The notes under the pieces are model-generated. The model searched no databases. It had not been told where the DNA came from and saw only the letters and a list, made by a program, of their open reading frames with translations. Shown here piece by piece: positions 63,149-64,000 of a stretch of 64,000 nt of DNA. Within the stretch, counting starts at the first letter, position 1, and each line of letters begins with the position of its first letter. Source of the DNA: an uncultured Ruminiclostridium sp. Lineage in GTDB: Bacteria; Bacillota; Clostridia; Oscillospirales; Ruminococcaceae. Both the position numbers and the translations under genes were made by a program. Where the stretch lies: positions 124,001-188,000 of the forward strand of contig CAJTTE010000003.1 of assembly GCA_910579265.1 (NCBI GenBank), written 5' to 3'.

Positions 63149-64000
63149 TCACGTGCGCTTTCCCTTTTTAAGAACGGCGGTAAGCAGTGCCGCGGCAAAA
63201 ACCGCCAATGCGAACAATGCCTGTATAACTATTCCGGTCCAGATTTCCTTTTCGTCAAATACGGCCCCGTCTCCGCCCATTATCATGTTATTGCCCCTTA
63301 CATACCAGTAAGCGGGAAAAAGCTTTCCTGCGTTTAGTATATTGCTTCCAAGAAGAGACTGCGGTACAAATACCCCGCAAAGGAACGACATACCTAACCC
63401 AAGCACGTTGGATACCATAGAAGTAACATAATTCTCGGACTTTTTCGCTCCCGAACACAAAATGCCCACAAATCCCGACAGTGCAAGACAAAACAGCATA
63501 AATATAAACATCTGCAAAAAAGAATAACCCGCCGTTTCGCCGAAAATATTCCCGCCGGTTATTATAATACCCGCCGCGATAAGCACCGCCATTATGCAAA
63601 GGCACACGATAAACGCTCCGCCTATAACCTGAGCCATATAAGCCGCGGCGCTTATTGGGGAGCATAAGGTTCGGCTTCTCACATCGTTGTTCATAAACGA
63701 ATCGAAAGTGGGAACCAGGGTCTGAAGCACCATAAGCAGCATTATATACGGCATGAAATTGAAGAAAAGGTATGCCCCCCTGTTATCATCCGTCCATCCA
63801 TTATCCCGCTCATATGAACTTACCTCAATTCCGCCCGTTCTATCCGCCGCCTTATCCAGTGCCTCTTCTGCCTCATAACCGCCTGCCATATAAATCCTTA
63901 CTGTTGATAAATACGAATCTATCTGGGAATTGACGTACATTTCGTAAGACGAACCGCTTATTACCTCCGATGAAAGCGATCCGTCGGTCTTTCCTGCCCT
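63149..64000 (-). CDS. ABC-2 type transporter permease, C-terminal part
   Basis: Partial: the frame stays open to the window edge, with the visible part (about 283 residues) covering the C-terminal half. Six membrane helices can be seen, starting MPYIMLLMVLQTLVPTFDSF and ending ALFALAVFAAALLTAVLKKG. NNDVRSRTLCSPISAAAYMA is the conserved cytosolic loop of the ABC-2 membrane family (NatB/YhgE-like). The ATP-binding partner would lie outside the window. The ATG at 63940 is internal and should not be taken as the start. Confidence 0.85.
   Translation of the reverse strand, partial: RAGKTDGSLSSEVISGSSYEMYVNSQIDSYLSTVRIYMAGGYEAEEALDKAADRTGGIEVSSYERDNGWTDDNRGAYLFFNFMPYIMLLMVLQTLVPTFDSFMNNDVRSRTLCSPISAAAYMAQVIGGAFIVCLCIMAVLIAAGIIITGGNIFGETAGYSFLQMFIFMLFCLALSGFVGILCSGAKKSENYVTSMVSNVLGLGMSFLCGVFVPQSLLGSNILNAGKLFPAYWYVRGNNMIMGGDGAVFDEKEIWTGIVIQALFALAVFAAALLTAVLKKGKRT

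Overview
The window comes from a spore-forming Gram-positive Firmicute, most likely a gut member of the Clostridia (Oscillospirales/Ruminococcus-like). The evidence is a GerA-type germinant-receptor operon, a long RelA/SpoT protein, a vanG-type cluster, a sortase-like surface protein ending in an NPGTG motif, and strong AGGAGG-type ribosome binding sites. The genus is an inference.

About 1,176-25,505 (all minus strand) is a PBSX-like contractile-tailed (myovirus) prophage late region. In transcription order it runs: small and large terminase, portal, scaffold, capsid, connector, head closure, tail terminator, sheath, tube, tail-assembly chaperone with a -1 frameshift, tape measure, hub/baseplate proteins, tail fibre, small tail and holin-like proteins, and a GH25 lysozyme. 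I see no integrase, repressor, replication or regulatory gene, so it is either a remnant or a domesticated particle. Two features stand out. The tape-measure gene is short and of strange composition (Cys/aromatic/acidic, with a recurring DVSG motif), and only its C-terminus looks familiar. Most intergenic gaps in the late operon are filled with short inverted-repeat elements.

25,506-33,500 holds a vanG-type glycopeptide-resistance cluster: vanR-vanS, then vanW-vanG-vanXY, without vanT or vanY. The segments upstream of vanR and of vanW share a ~150-bp sequence containing an 11-bp-spaced TTTCAA/TTTTAA direct repeat.

33,500-46,000 carries a large secreted Cys-rich/LRR surface protein, a small NPGTG-anchored protein, a minus-strand group recJ / rel / MBL hydrolase / zinc-ribbon protein, and a DUF421-DUF4363 pair. 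46,350-50,125 is the gerAA-AB-AC operon. After it come a DUF5662 protein, a YfcE-like phosphoesterase and an initiator tRNA-Met with a duplicated trailer.

53,500-64,000 holds a 2,329-residue signalling protein (REC, degenerate GGDEF, EAL, about eight PAS-like units, intact GGDEF, GAF), an ankyrin-like protein, class II fructose-bisphosphate aldolase, and the C-terminal part of an ABC-2 permease cut by the window edge.

At least seven families of short (90-180 bp) non-coding, mostly terminal-inverted-repeat elements (called R1 to R7 here) are scattered through prophage and chromosomal gaps, often abutting one another. They are the most pervasive unexplained structure in the window.
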